The notes under the pieces were generated by a model that was given only the letters and a program-made list of their open reading frames with translations, was not told the origin of the DNA and ran no database searches. 5,708 bases of DNA from Candidatus Latescibacterota bacterium (GTDB lineage: Bacteria; Latescibacterota; 4484-107; B68-G9): the NCBI GenBank assembly GCA_012962735.1, contig DTXA01000525.1:1-5708 (forward strand). The letters run 5' to 3'. Shown here one piece after another: positions 1 through 5,708 of the stretch (position 1 is its first letter; the number at the start of each line of letters is the position of its first letter). Position numbers and translations under genes: made by a program.

Positions 1-210
1 CCAGTCCTCGACAGAAAAGCTCCCCAGAGTTCTGTAAAGTCTGTCCTTGGGTATGTTGAGGGCTACTTGGTTAGGGTTTGCAAGCCCGAGGATAACTCCC
101 AAGGCCAACCACTAGAGGCTTTGGAGGACCTTCGGGGAACCTACCCTCAGAAGACCGCTAAATTCTGCTTGCCAAATCCTCCAAAAGCTGTTATCTTTAA
201 TTCTGTCCAT
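1..210 (-). pseudogene. Interrupted 5' fragment, possibly transposase N-terminus, cut by window edge
   Basis: Reading leftward from an ATG at 210-208 there are 32 codons (beginning MDRIKDNSFWRIWQAEF), then an in-frame TAG at 114-112, then 37 further open codons to the edge (WLALGVILGLANPNQVA, then IPKDRLYRTLGSFSVEDW). A good Shine-Dalgarno site lies 8 bases before the ATG. A hydrophobic helix followed by an NPNQVA/IPKDRLYRTL-type helix-turn-helix-like stretch resembles, from memory, the N-termini of some DDE (IS4-like) transposases; this is a resemblance and not a match to a named family. The reading stays protein-like on both sides of the TAG, which favours a recent nonsense mutation (for example from CAG) over two separate genes. 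No catalytic DDE residues are in view because the rest lies outside the window. Alternatives are a 32-residue peptide gene or a restart at the TTG at 108-106. Confidence 0.4.
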
Positions 211-212
211 TG

Positions 213-262
213 GCCCTTACCTCCTTTCTTTGGGTTATGTTAGCATTTGCAGAGGTAAGGGC
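213..262. repeat. 11-bp perfect inverted repeat: RBS-masking stem or weak terminator
   Basis: GCCCTTACCTC at 213-223 is exactly complementary to GAGGTAAGGGC at 252-262, with a 28-base loop. On the plus strand the right arm runs straight into TTTTT (263-267), as in an intrinsic terminator, although the loop is long and the T-run short. On the minus strand the second arm of the RNA contains the Shine-Dalgarno site of the transposase-like frame, so folding would hide it. Insertion-sequence transposase genes are known to use such stems to block translation from read-through transcripts. Which role applies cannot be decided from this window, and both could hold. Confidence 0.5.
219..226 (-). promoter_or_regulatory. 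Shine-Dalgarno site of the transposase-like fragment
   Basis: On the minus strand the sequence reads AAGGAGGT, followed 8 bases later by the ATG at 210-208. It is a near-perfect match to the anti-Shine-Dalgarno end of 16S rRNA and is the main reason for choosing this start. It lies largely inside the left arm of the inverted repeat at 213-262, so it would be buried in any transcript entering from the right. Confidence 0.6.
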
Positions 263-293
263 TTTTTATTGACTTGTCAAGACTTTAATGCCA

Positions 294-325
294 TCTGCGA
301 AAGATCGAGATATATTTCAGGCAGA
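294..325 (+). other. Weak stem-loop in the valS upstream region
   Basis: TCTGCGAAA at 294-302 can pair with TTTC (315-318) and GCAGA (321-325), leaving a two-base bulge and a 12-base loop. This is nine pairs, mostly ordinary in strength. It does not match any riboswitch I recognise. There is no T-box antiterminator consensus, which would be the usual leader of a valS gene in Firmicutes. It could be chance. Confidence 0.2.
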
Positions 326-359
326 ATAGCCTCAGGCCAGCTTGAAATTGAAAGACTTG

Positions 360-389
360 TTGACAAGCTAAGTATCGGAGCGATATAAG
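360..389 (+). promoter_or_regulatory. valS: Candidate sigma-70-type promoter of valS
   Basis: TTGACA at 360-365 is a perfect -35 consensus, and TATAAG at 384-389 is a five-of-six -10 match with an 18-base spacer. Initiation from it would fall near 395-397, leaving almost no leader and excluding the Shine-Dalgarno site at 387-393. The true start site may therefore lie upstream; TTGACT at 269-274 and TATATT at 311-316 are weaker candidates that do not pair with each other. The -35 is embedded in a palindrome, CTTGT-TG-ACAAG (356-367), which could be an operator. Confidence 0.3.
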
Positions 390-393
390 GAGG
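387..393 (+). promoter_or_regulatory. valS: Shine-Dalgarno site of valS
   Basis: AAGGAGG with an 8-base spacer to the ATG at 402. It decides between that ATG and the one at 411, which would be 17 bases away and has no site of its own. Confidence 0.8.
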
Positions 394-401
394 ATATTCC
401 G

Positions 402-3047
402 ATGGAAGGTATGGCAACCAGATACGACCCCAAGCAGTTCGAAGCTAAATGGTATTCCTCCTGGGAGGAAAGGGGGTACTTCAGAGCTGACTCGGCCTCG
501 CCTAAGCCCAACTTTACCATAGTCATCCCCCCTCCCAACGTCACCGATGTGCTCCATATGGGCCACGGACTTAACAATACCCTCCAGGACATTCTAATAC
601 GTAAAAGACGTATGGAGGGGCATGAGGCCCTCTGGGTGCCAGGGACCGACCATGCAGGCATCGCAACCCAAAACGTGGTGGAGCGACAGCTCGCAAGGGA
701 GGGCAAGACCCGATGGGATCTGGGAAGGGGGGTGTTCTTGGAGAGGGTCTGGGACTGGGTGCACCGGACCGAGGACACCATCATAAAACAACTTAGGGCC
801 TTGGGGTGTTCATGTGACTGGTCCCGCACCCGGTTCACCTTGGACCCAGGCCTTTCCCAGGCGGTTCGGGAGGCCTTTGTGCGGCTGTACGGGAAGGGAC
901 TTATATACAGAGGGAAGTACATCGTGAACTGGTGCCCCCGCTGCCGGACGGCCTTAGCTGACGACGAAGTAAAGTACAAGGAGCATCGGGGAAGGCTGTG
1001 GTACATAAGGTACCCCTTAGAGGACGGAGGCTTCGTGGAGGTAGCCACTACTCGACCGGAGACGATGTTAGGGGACACGGCGGTGGCCGTGCACCCGGAG
1101 GACGAGAGGTACAAGGAGCTCATAGGAAGGACCGCAATCCTTCCCCTCTTGGGCAGGCGCATCCCGGTCGTAGCCGATAGGGCCGTGGACCCGGAATTCG
1201 GCACAGGGGCCGTAAAAGTAACCCCCGCACACGATCCGGCCGACTACGAGGTCGCCGGGAGGCATGGGGTTCCAGCCGTGGTAGTAATGGACGAGGACGG
1301 GAGGATGACGGAGGAAGCCGGTCCGTACCGTGGCTTAGATAGGTTCGAATGTCGGGAGCGAGTGTTGGAGAACCTCCGGCGGGAGGGGCTCTTGGTAAAA
1401 GAAGAACCCCACACCCACTTGGTGGGCCACTGCTACAGGTGTGACACCGTAGTGGAGCCGTACCTTTCGGACCAGTGGTTTGTGCGGATGCGGCATCTGG
1501 CGGAACCGGCCCTTAAAGCCGTGCAGGATGGAATCGTACGCCTGATCCCCGAGAGGTGGATCAAGGTGTACGAACACTGGATGACGAACATAAGGGACTG
1601 GTGTATCTCTAGGCAGCTCTGGTGGGGTCACAGGATACCGGCGTGGACCTGTCCGAACTGCGGCGAAGTATCTGTCTCCCGTGAGGACCTCACGAAGTGC
1701 CCCAAATGCACCAGCACCGAGCTCAGGCAGGACCCGGACGTCCTGGACACTTGGTTTTCCTCTTGGCTTTGGCCCTTTTCCACCTTGGGATGGCCGGATG
1801 AAACCGAGGACCTGAGGAGGTTCTATCCCACGGATGTGCTGGTTACCGCCCCCGAGATACTTTTCTTCTGGGTGGCCCGGATGATAATGGCCGGGCTGGA
1901 GTTCATGGGCGAGGTCCCCTTCCACACCGTGCTCCTACACGGGACCGTGCGGGATATGATGGGCCGGAAGATGTCCAAGTCCCTCGGAAACGGTATAGAC
2001 CCCGTGGAGGTCATAGACCTCTATGGAGCTGACGCCCTGCGCTGGACCATAGCCTCCGGGACTGCCCCTGGGACCGACCTGTACCTCGACCACAGGGACG
2101 TAGAGCGTTCCTTCTCCCCGGGGCGCAACTTCGCCAACAAGATCTGGAACGCGGCCCGGCTGGTCCTTATGAACTTGGAGGAGTACGACCCCGATGCGGC
2201 TGGGCCCCTGAGGCTCGAGGATAGATGGATAGCGAGCCGTCTGGAGAGGGCCAGGGCTCTGGCGGAGGAGGCCCTCGAAGGTTTCAAGTTCAACGAGGCG
2301 GCCAGGGCTCTGTATGGGTTCCTCTGGGGGGAGTTCTGCGACTGGTACTTAGAGGCGGTCAAGCCCCGGCTCTCGGGGGAAGACCCACACGACCGGGCCA
2401 GGGCCCAGATGACCCTCGTGTACGTGATGGATCGGATACTCCGGCTTCTGCACCCCTTTATGCCTTTTTTGACAGAAGAGATATGGCAGCGCATAAGGTC
2501 CCTTCTGGAAGGGGCGCCCGAGAGCATAACGATAGCCCCCTGGCCGGACCCCCGTCCCGGGGACATAGATGAAGGAGTTGAGGCCCAGATGGACCTCCTG
2601 CGGGAGGTCGTGGTGGCCGTGCGGGACATCCGCCGGGAGATGCGAGTACCCCCTGTGGCCCGGGTGCAGGTGTTCGTGTGTGCGGAGGACGAAAGGGAGA
2701 TGCTCTTAAAACGGGAGCGGGCGTTCGTGGAGCGGCTTGCCAAGGCGGAGCAGGTTGAGGTGGGCCCGGAGGTGTCCCGGCCGCCGCTCTCGGCGGCAGC
2801 GGTGGTCCGGGGGGTCGAGGTATTCGTGCCCTTAGGGGACCTGATAGACGTCGAAGCCGAGCGCAGGAGGCTGGAGCGGGAATTGGCCTCCCTGGAGAAG
2901 AGGTTGGAGTCCTCCCGGAGGAGGCTTGAGGACCGGAAGTTTCTGAACAGGGCGCCAGCCGAGGTGGTGGAACGTGAGAGGGAGAGGTTCCGGGAGCTTT
3001 CGGAGCAGGCCGAGAGGCTGAGGCAGAACCTAAAAGCCCTGTCCTGA
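402..3047 (+). CDS. valS: Valyl-tRNA synthetase (class I)
   Basis: This 881-residue protein is full length for bacterial ValRS. It charges tRNA-Val with valine using ATP in the cytoplasm (EC 6.1.1.9) and clears mischarged threonine. Domains in order: a Rossmann catalytic core with the HIGH motif as HMGH (52-55) and the GTDHAGIATQ stretch (81-90); the CP1 editing domain with TTRPET (216-221) and HDPADY (277-282); the DWCISRQLWWGH segment; and KMSKS (523-527). An anticodon-binding helical domain follows (about 600-745), then a C-terminal Arg/Glu-rich coiled coil (about 815-881). Two zinc clusters are visible: C178/C181 with C344/C347, and C417/C420 with C433/C436. The residue before the HIGH loop is D49 where most ValRS have Gly. 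TAPEILFFWVARM and HMGHGLNN recall FCB/Gemmatimonadota enzymes. It is a single-gene unit with no T-box upstream. It converges on the minus-strand operon with 8 bases between stop codons. Confidence 0.98.
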   Translation: MEGMATRYDPKQFEAKWYSSWEERGYFRADSASPKPNFTIVIPPPNVTDVLHMGHGLNNTLQDILIRKRRMEGHEALWVPGTDHAGIATQNVVERQLAREGKTRWDLGRGVFLERVWDWVHRTEDTIIKQLRALGCSCDWSRTRFTLDPGLSQAVREAFVRLYGKGLIYRGKYIVNWCPRCRTALADDEVKYKEHRGRLWYIRYPLEDGGFVEVATTRPETMLGDTAVAVHPEDERYKELIGRTAILPLLGRRIPVVADRAVDPEFGTGAVKVTPAHDPADYEVAGRHGVPAVVVMDEDGRMTEEAGPYRGLDRFECRERVLENLRREGLLVKEEPHTHLVGHCYRCDTVVEPYLSDQWFVRMRHLAEPALKAVQDGIVRLIPERWIKVYEHWMTNIRDWCISRQLWWGHRIPAWTCPNCGEVSVSREDLTKCPKCTSTELRQDPDVLDTWFSSWLWPFSTLGWPDETEDLRRFYPTDVLVTAPEILFFWVARMIMAGLEFMGEVPFHTVLLHGTVRDMMGRKMSKSLGNGIDPVEVIDLYGADALRWTIASGTAPGTDLYLDHRDVERSFSPGRNFANKIWNAARLVLMNLEEYDPDAAGPLRLEDRWIASRLERARALAEEALEGFKFNEAARALYGFLWGEFCDWYLEAVKPRLSGEDPHDRARAQMTLVYVMDRILRLLHPFMPFLTEEIWQRIRSLLEGAPESITIAPWPDPRPGDIDEGVEAQMDLLREVVVAVRDIRREMRVPPVARVQVFVCAEDEREMLLKRERAFVERLAKAEQVEVGPEVSRPPLSAAAVVRGVEVFVPLGDLIDVEAERRRLERELASLEKRLESSRRRLEDRKFLNRAPAEVVERERERFRELSEQAERLRQNLKALS

Positions 3048-3055
3048 ACCGGCCC

Positions 3056-4441
3056 TCAGAAGGATAGAGCTAAGTTCATCGCCAGCTCAACCCCTCGCCC
3101 CATCAGGGGGAGGGGATGCCCTCGGCTGGCGTAGGCCACGGAGAACCGGAGGGGCCCCAGCCTGAGTCCCAACCCAGGGACCCAGACGACCCCCTCCTCC
3201 CCGCCGAGGCGAAGATACAGGGAAAGAGGTAGATGCCCCCAGAGGGCCCCGGCTTCAACCCCGAGGATGAGCTCGGACCCCTTGTGAATCCCGAAACCCT
3301 CCTCGAACCCCAGACGGTAGGTCAGGGACAATTCCACCGGAAGGAATAGCATATTGGGGGGCTTAGGCTTCGGAGGGAGAAGGGAATCGACCTCGGAGAT
3401 TGCGGAGTCCGGCACGACCTCGAGCGGCGCTGGTTTCCCTTCGAAGAAGTCGAACCTGTAAGAGGCCCCGAGCACCAGGTAGTCCGGGTAAGCGGTACTG
3501 AACTCGGATACGGCGTAGGAAGTATCGGTCGAAGTGAAAGGCTTCTCTACAGTGTCCACCCCGGCCACGTTGAGCGAATCCAACTTGAAGGCGAATTCCC
3601 ACCGCTTGGCCCGTTCCCTCCAAGTGATCCTCCCTCCCAAGTTCTTCAGAGCAAGCCCGACCGAAAGCCGGGAACCCTGCGCAGCCACGCCTACATCCAA
3701 GGCGAAGCCCCTCCCTGAGGGCCCGGGGACGAATTCAGCAGTGTCCACCCCTGCGGTGCGGAGTACAGCCCTCCCACTCCCCCAGGCATAATATTCCCCC
3801 ATCCGAAGCTCCCCTTCGGGGACCTCAGCCTGGGCGTACGCCCACCCCGTGAGGTACTTCAGGGCCACCCCTGTGGAGACTTCGGAGAACCCCCAGTGCC
3901 GCAGGAATTCTGAACTTACGTCCCATACGTGGGCGTACGCTGCCGTAACGCCGGAGATGAAGTAAGCCTGGGCTTTTATGTCCGTGAGGTCCAATCGATC
4001 TCCCGGCACTAGTCCCTTCAGAGCCAGCTCTAAAGGGGCTTTAGACAGGGTGACAGAGGTCCTCGCGTCCATAAAGGCCCCAAGCCCGAACCTGCCTGCG
4101 GTGAAAGAGAAAAGAGGTGGGAGTAAGAAGGCCCTCCCAGCCCACCGCCATCCCCCCCGGAAGTGGTCCAGGAGCTCCTCCTTGTCCTCCTCGGTGAGGT
4201 ACTTCCCGTTGTACCTCTCGTACAACTTCACAGATAGCACATTGTTCCAGACCCCAGCCCTGAAGTCCAAAAGGGAAAGGCTTAGGAAGGGGTTTCCGGG
4301 GAGTCCAAGGTTGGCTGGATTTCCGACTAAAGCGTCCACGCCCCTGGCCTGTAGGAAGCCGGTGTGCAAAGGCTCTAGGGTCCCATGGGCAGACTCCGGT
4401 CCTGATAGGCCCAGCATTAGCAGCAATCCCAGTCGTTTCAT
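3056..4441 (-). CDS. DUF5723-type outer-membrane beta-barrel protein
   Basis: This 461-residue protein begins with a signal peptide (basic MKRLG, hydrophobic LLLMLGL, likely cleavage after about residue 20, SAHG). Next come NPANLGL (41-47), WNNVLS (65-70) and the YNGKYLTEEDKEELL block (77-91), which I recognise as the hallmark of DUF5723 proteins. The rest is alternating beta-strand pattern rich in Gly and aromatic residues, ending in LALSF with a C-terminal Phe typical of barrels inserted by BamA. Residues 354-363 are a proline-rich stretch (LLPPKPKPPN), probably a loop. The family's function is unknown; location in the outer membrane is inferred. The ATG follows the upstream gene's TGA by 7 bases, and the GAGG Shine-Dalgarno site overlaps that stop, so translation is probably coupled. 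No intact terminator is seen after it. Confidence 0.8.
   Translation of the reverse strand: MKRLGLLLMLGLSGPESAHGTLEPLHTGFLQARGVDALVGNPANLGLPGNPFLSLSLLDFRAGVWNNVLSVKLYERYNGKYLTEEDKEELLDHFRGGWRWAGRAFLLPPLFSFTAGRFGLGAFMDARTSVTLSKAPLELALKGLVPGDRLDLTDIKAQAYFISGVTAAYAHVWDVSSEFLRHWGFSEVSTGVALKYLTGWAYAQAEVPEGELRMGEYYAWGSGRAVLRTAGVDTAEFVPGPSGRGFALDVGVAAQGSRLSVGLALKNLGGRITWRERAKRWEFAFKLDSLNVAGVDTVEKPFTSTDTSYAVSEFSTAYPDYLVLGASYRFDFFEGKPAPLEVVPDSAISEVDSLLPPKPKPPNMLFLPVELSLTYRLGFEEGFGIHKGSELILGVEAGALWGHLPLSLYLRLGGEEGVVWVPGLGLRLGPLRFSVAYASRGHPLPLMGRGVELAMNLALSF
3080..3131. other. Strong GC-rich hairpin at the convergent gene junction
   Basis: CCCC (3098-3101), loop ATCA and GGGG (3106-3109) form the tip. 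After a bulged G, CCCCTC (3091-3096) pairs with GAGGGG (3110-3115). Farther out, CGCCAGC (3080-3086) pairs with GCTGGCG (3125-3131). The whole lies within the final codons of the DUF5723 gene and starts about 33 bases after the valS stop. No T-run follows on either strand, so it is not a classical intrinsic terminator. It may stabilise the valS mRNA 3' end, act with Rho, or simply reflect codon choice in a GC-rich gene. Confidence 0.35.
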
Positions 4442-4446
4442 ATCTC

Positions 4447-4450
4447 CCTC
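4447..4450 (-). promoter_or_regulatory. Shine-Dalgarno site of the DUF5723 gene, overlapping the upstream stop
   Basis: The minus strand reads TGAGGGAGATATG: the stop of the upstream gene shares bases with a GAGG site lying 5 bases before the ATG at 4441. The overlap implies that ribosomes finishing the first gene help start the second. Confidence 0.5.
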
Positions 4451-5708
4451 ACTCGAGCTTCACCCGACCTTTCACCTCCAGCCGGGTCTGGATAGTAATG
4501 TAGTCATCGACTTTGACCGAGACGAAGTCCTCGATGGAATCTATGCGCACGGCGGCCTTGACGAACATCTCCTCTCCGCGGAACAGGTAGAACTTCGTGG
4601 TATCCAGCACCACCGATATCCGGCCTACTCCCGGCTGGACGATCTCTCCCTTTTCAAAGGTCGGCTGGGGCAGGGTGAAGGCTGCCAGGGTGTCCCCACC
4701 CCCTTCCGCGAGGGAGGCAGAGTCCACATCCGCCAGGATATAGGCGCTCCCGCTCAATGGGTTGTGGTTGACCACCTCCCCCAACAGGGAGATAACATGT
4801 ATTCGGTCCTCCCTGAAGGCGTCCCTAACTTCCTCCGGTAACTCTACGGATTCTATCTCTCCGACCTTCACCTCGCCGCCCTTGACCTTGAACGAAAGTG
4901 GAGCGTCTATGTGTACATTCCCCCTTACGGTGTCGGCATCCGAAAGCTCCACATCGCCCCAGACCGTCACCTTCCCTCCGAAGGAAAGCTCCGTCGGGAA
5001 TATGTTTAGAAGCCGGGCCACATCTACCGATATAGTCTGGTCTCCACGGTGAAGGGTCAGGAGAGTGTCCAACATCTCCTCCCTTTTCACTACGTCGTCC
5101 TCTGTCCTCCGTGCCGATATGTGCACTTTCAATTGCATATCTATCGGAACGCCTTGTAGAGCGAGCTTTAGGAATACACTTTTGAAGGCCACCCAATCCG
5201 TCGTCCCCTCCGGCATATCTTTCAGGGGGAGCTCTGTATAGGTTTCCTGAAGTTCGAACTCCTGTGACTTCACAAGGGTCCCCTTCAAATAGGAAAACTT
5301 AAGGGTGTCAATCCAAGCCTTAGCTTCTATGTAGTCTTCGGCGCTGACCTCGGCGAAATTCCCGGGCCGGGAGTCTTTTTCTGTGTCCAACGTCCGCACG
5401 GAGAGCTCATACCACAGACTGTCCAGAAGCCCCCCTCTCGGACTCCTGAGCACCGCTCCGGAAAGGTCCACGAAGATGTGGCTTCGGGGCCTGTCGTAAC
5501 GGAAGTGGAGGGTGTCGGAGAAGGGTCTTCCCCCCTTCTGGACGGCAGGGATGGTAATTCCTATGTCCGAATCTACCGGCAGGCGGCTGTCTATGAAGAG
5601 ATAAAGGCCTCCCTCCTTTATGCGTACCTCCTCCACCCGGACTTCAAGTTCGGGGAGCGTGAGGTCCATCGCTCCGTGGGCCGAGAATTTCTGTTCGGGG
5701 ATTTTGGC
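4449..5708 (-). CDS. Unrecognised beta-rich envelope protein, 5' end outside window
   Basis: The frame is open to the right edge, giving 419 residues. An ATG at 5669-5667 exists, but the codons before it read as continuous protein (AKIPEQKFSAHGA), and no Shine-Dalgarno site precedes that ATG, so the true start lies beyond 5708. I do not recognise a named domain. The visible part is almost all amphipathic beta-strand (for example LEVRVEEVRI and LSFKVKGGEVKVGEIESVEL) with many Asp, Glu, Val and Thr and no membrane helix or cysteine. It ends in strands reading YITIQTRLEVKGRVKLE. The segment around VVNHNPLSGSAYILADVDS (about 4725-4780) faintly recalls LEA-type-2/WHy-like sandwich domains; this is a guess. 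Cotranscription with the DUF5723 barrel gene suggests a periplasmic or surface protein working with it; a signal peptide, if present, is outside the window. Confidence 0.75.
   Translation of the reverse strand, partial: AKIPEQKFSAHGAMDLTLPELEVRVEEVRIKEGGLYLFIDSRLPVDSDIGITIPAVQKGGRPFSDTLHFRYDRPRSHIFVDLSGAVLRSPRGGLLDSLWYELSVRTLDTEKDSRPGNFAEVSAEDYIEAKAWIDTLKFSYLKGTLVKSQEFELQETYTELPLKDMPEGTTDWVAFKSVFLKLALQGVPIDMQLKVHISARRTEDDVVKREEMLDTLLTLHRGDQTISVDVARLLNIFPTELSFGGKVTVWGDVELSDADTVRGNVHIDAPLSFKVKGGEVKVGEIESVELPEEVRDAFREDRIHVISLLGEVVNHNPLSGSAYILADVDSASLAEGGGDTLAAFTLPQPTFEKGEIVQPGVGRISVVLDTTKFYLFRGEEMFVKAAVRIDSIEDFVSVKVDDYITIQTRLEVKGRVKLE

Noticed and set aside
112..114. TAG as a recoded sense codon (pyrrolysine or altered code)
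   Set aside because: A single instance in a mobile-element-like fragment, with no downstream recoding signal or supporting tRNA in view; a nonsense mutation is simpler.
211..401. T-box or other aminoacylation-sensing leader for valS
   Set aside because: No T-box consensus (GGGTGG-type antiterminator core), no specifier loop arrangement and no terminator close to the start codon.
368..1204. Long open frame on the minus strand across the valS start
   Set aside because: It lies opposite well-conserved valS codons and its Ser/Arg-rich translation looks like antisense of coding sequence. No recognisable domain.
2021..2743. 240-codon minus-strand open frame inside valS
   Set aside because: Translation is dominated by Ser, Arg and Ala in low-complexity runs, as expected opposite a GC-rich gene; valS is certain here.
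3978..4841. 287-codon plus-strand frame spanning the junction of the two minus-strand genes
   Set aside because: It overlaps two well-supported genes and changes character where the underlying gene changes; no Shine-Dalgarno site or domain.
5667..5669. ATG as the start of the right-hand minus-strand gene
   Set aside because: The frame continues upstream as plausible protein to the edge and no Shine-Dalgarno site precedes this ATG, so it is treated as internal.

Overview
The window comes from a bacterial chromosome of moderately high GC. It holds one complete housekeeping gene, two envelope-type genes on the opposite strand, and a degraded-looking fragment at the left edge. The valyl-tRNA synthetase resembles those I remember from the Fibrobacteres-Chlorobi-Bacteroidetes/Gemmatimonadota side of the bacterial tree. 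A DUF5723-type outer-membrane beta-barrel protein points to a two-membraned (Gram-negative-type) cell. This DUF5723 type is one I associate with uncultivated groups such as WOR-3 and Marinimicrobia. Arg/Glu-rich protein composition would fit a thermophile. The placement is an inference from remembered family features and not from a search.

Layout. Positions 1-210 (minus) carry the start of a reading frame with a strong Shine-Dalgarno site. It is interrupted after 32 codons by an in-frame TAG and then stays open to the window edge; it looks like the N-terminus of a transposase, probably broken. Positions 211-401 are intergenic and AT-richer. They hold an 11-bp perfect inverted repeat that covers the minus-strand Shine-Dalgarno site and is followed by a short T-run on the plus strand. 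They also hold a candidate promoter, small palindromes and the valS ribosome-binding site. No T-box leader is visible. Positions 402-3047 (plus) are a full-length valS with all catalytic motifs, the editing domain, two zinc clusters and the C-terminal coiled coil.

Eight bases after the valS stop, the opposite-strand pair begins, reading right to left. It consists of an unrecognised beta-rich protein (4449-5708, cut by the right edge) followed 7 bases later by the DUF5723 barrel protein (3056-4441). The two form a tightly coupled operon whose promoter lies outside the window. The convergent junction has no ordinary U-tailed terminator, but a strong GC-rich hairpin lies within the last codons of the barrel gene.

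How the parts relate. valS is functionally independent of its neighbours. The two minus-strand genes probably act together in the outer membrane or periplasm, but their role is unknown. I found no CRISPR array, defence system, RNA gene or other clearly new multi-gene system here. The least explained items are the uncharacterised envelope pair and the regulatory structure around the transposase-like start.
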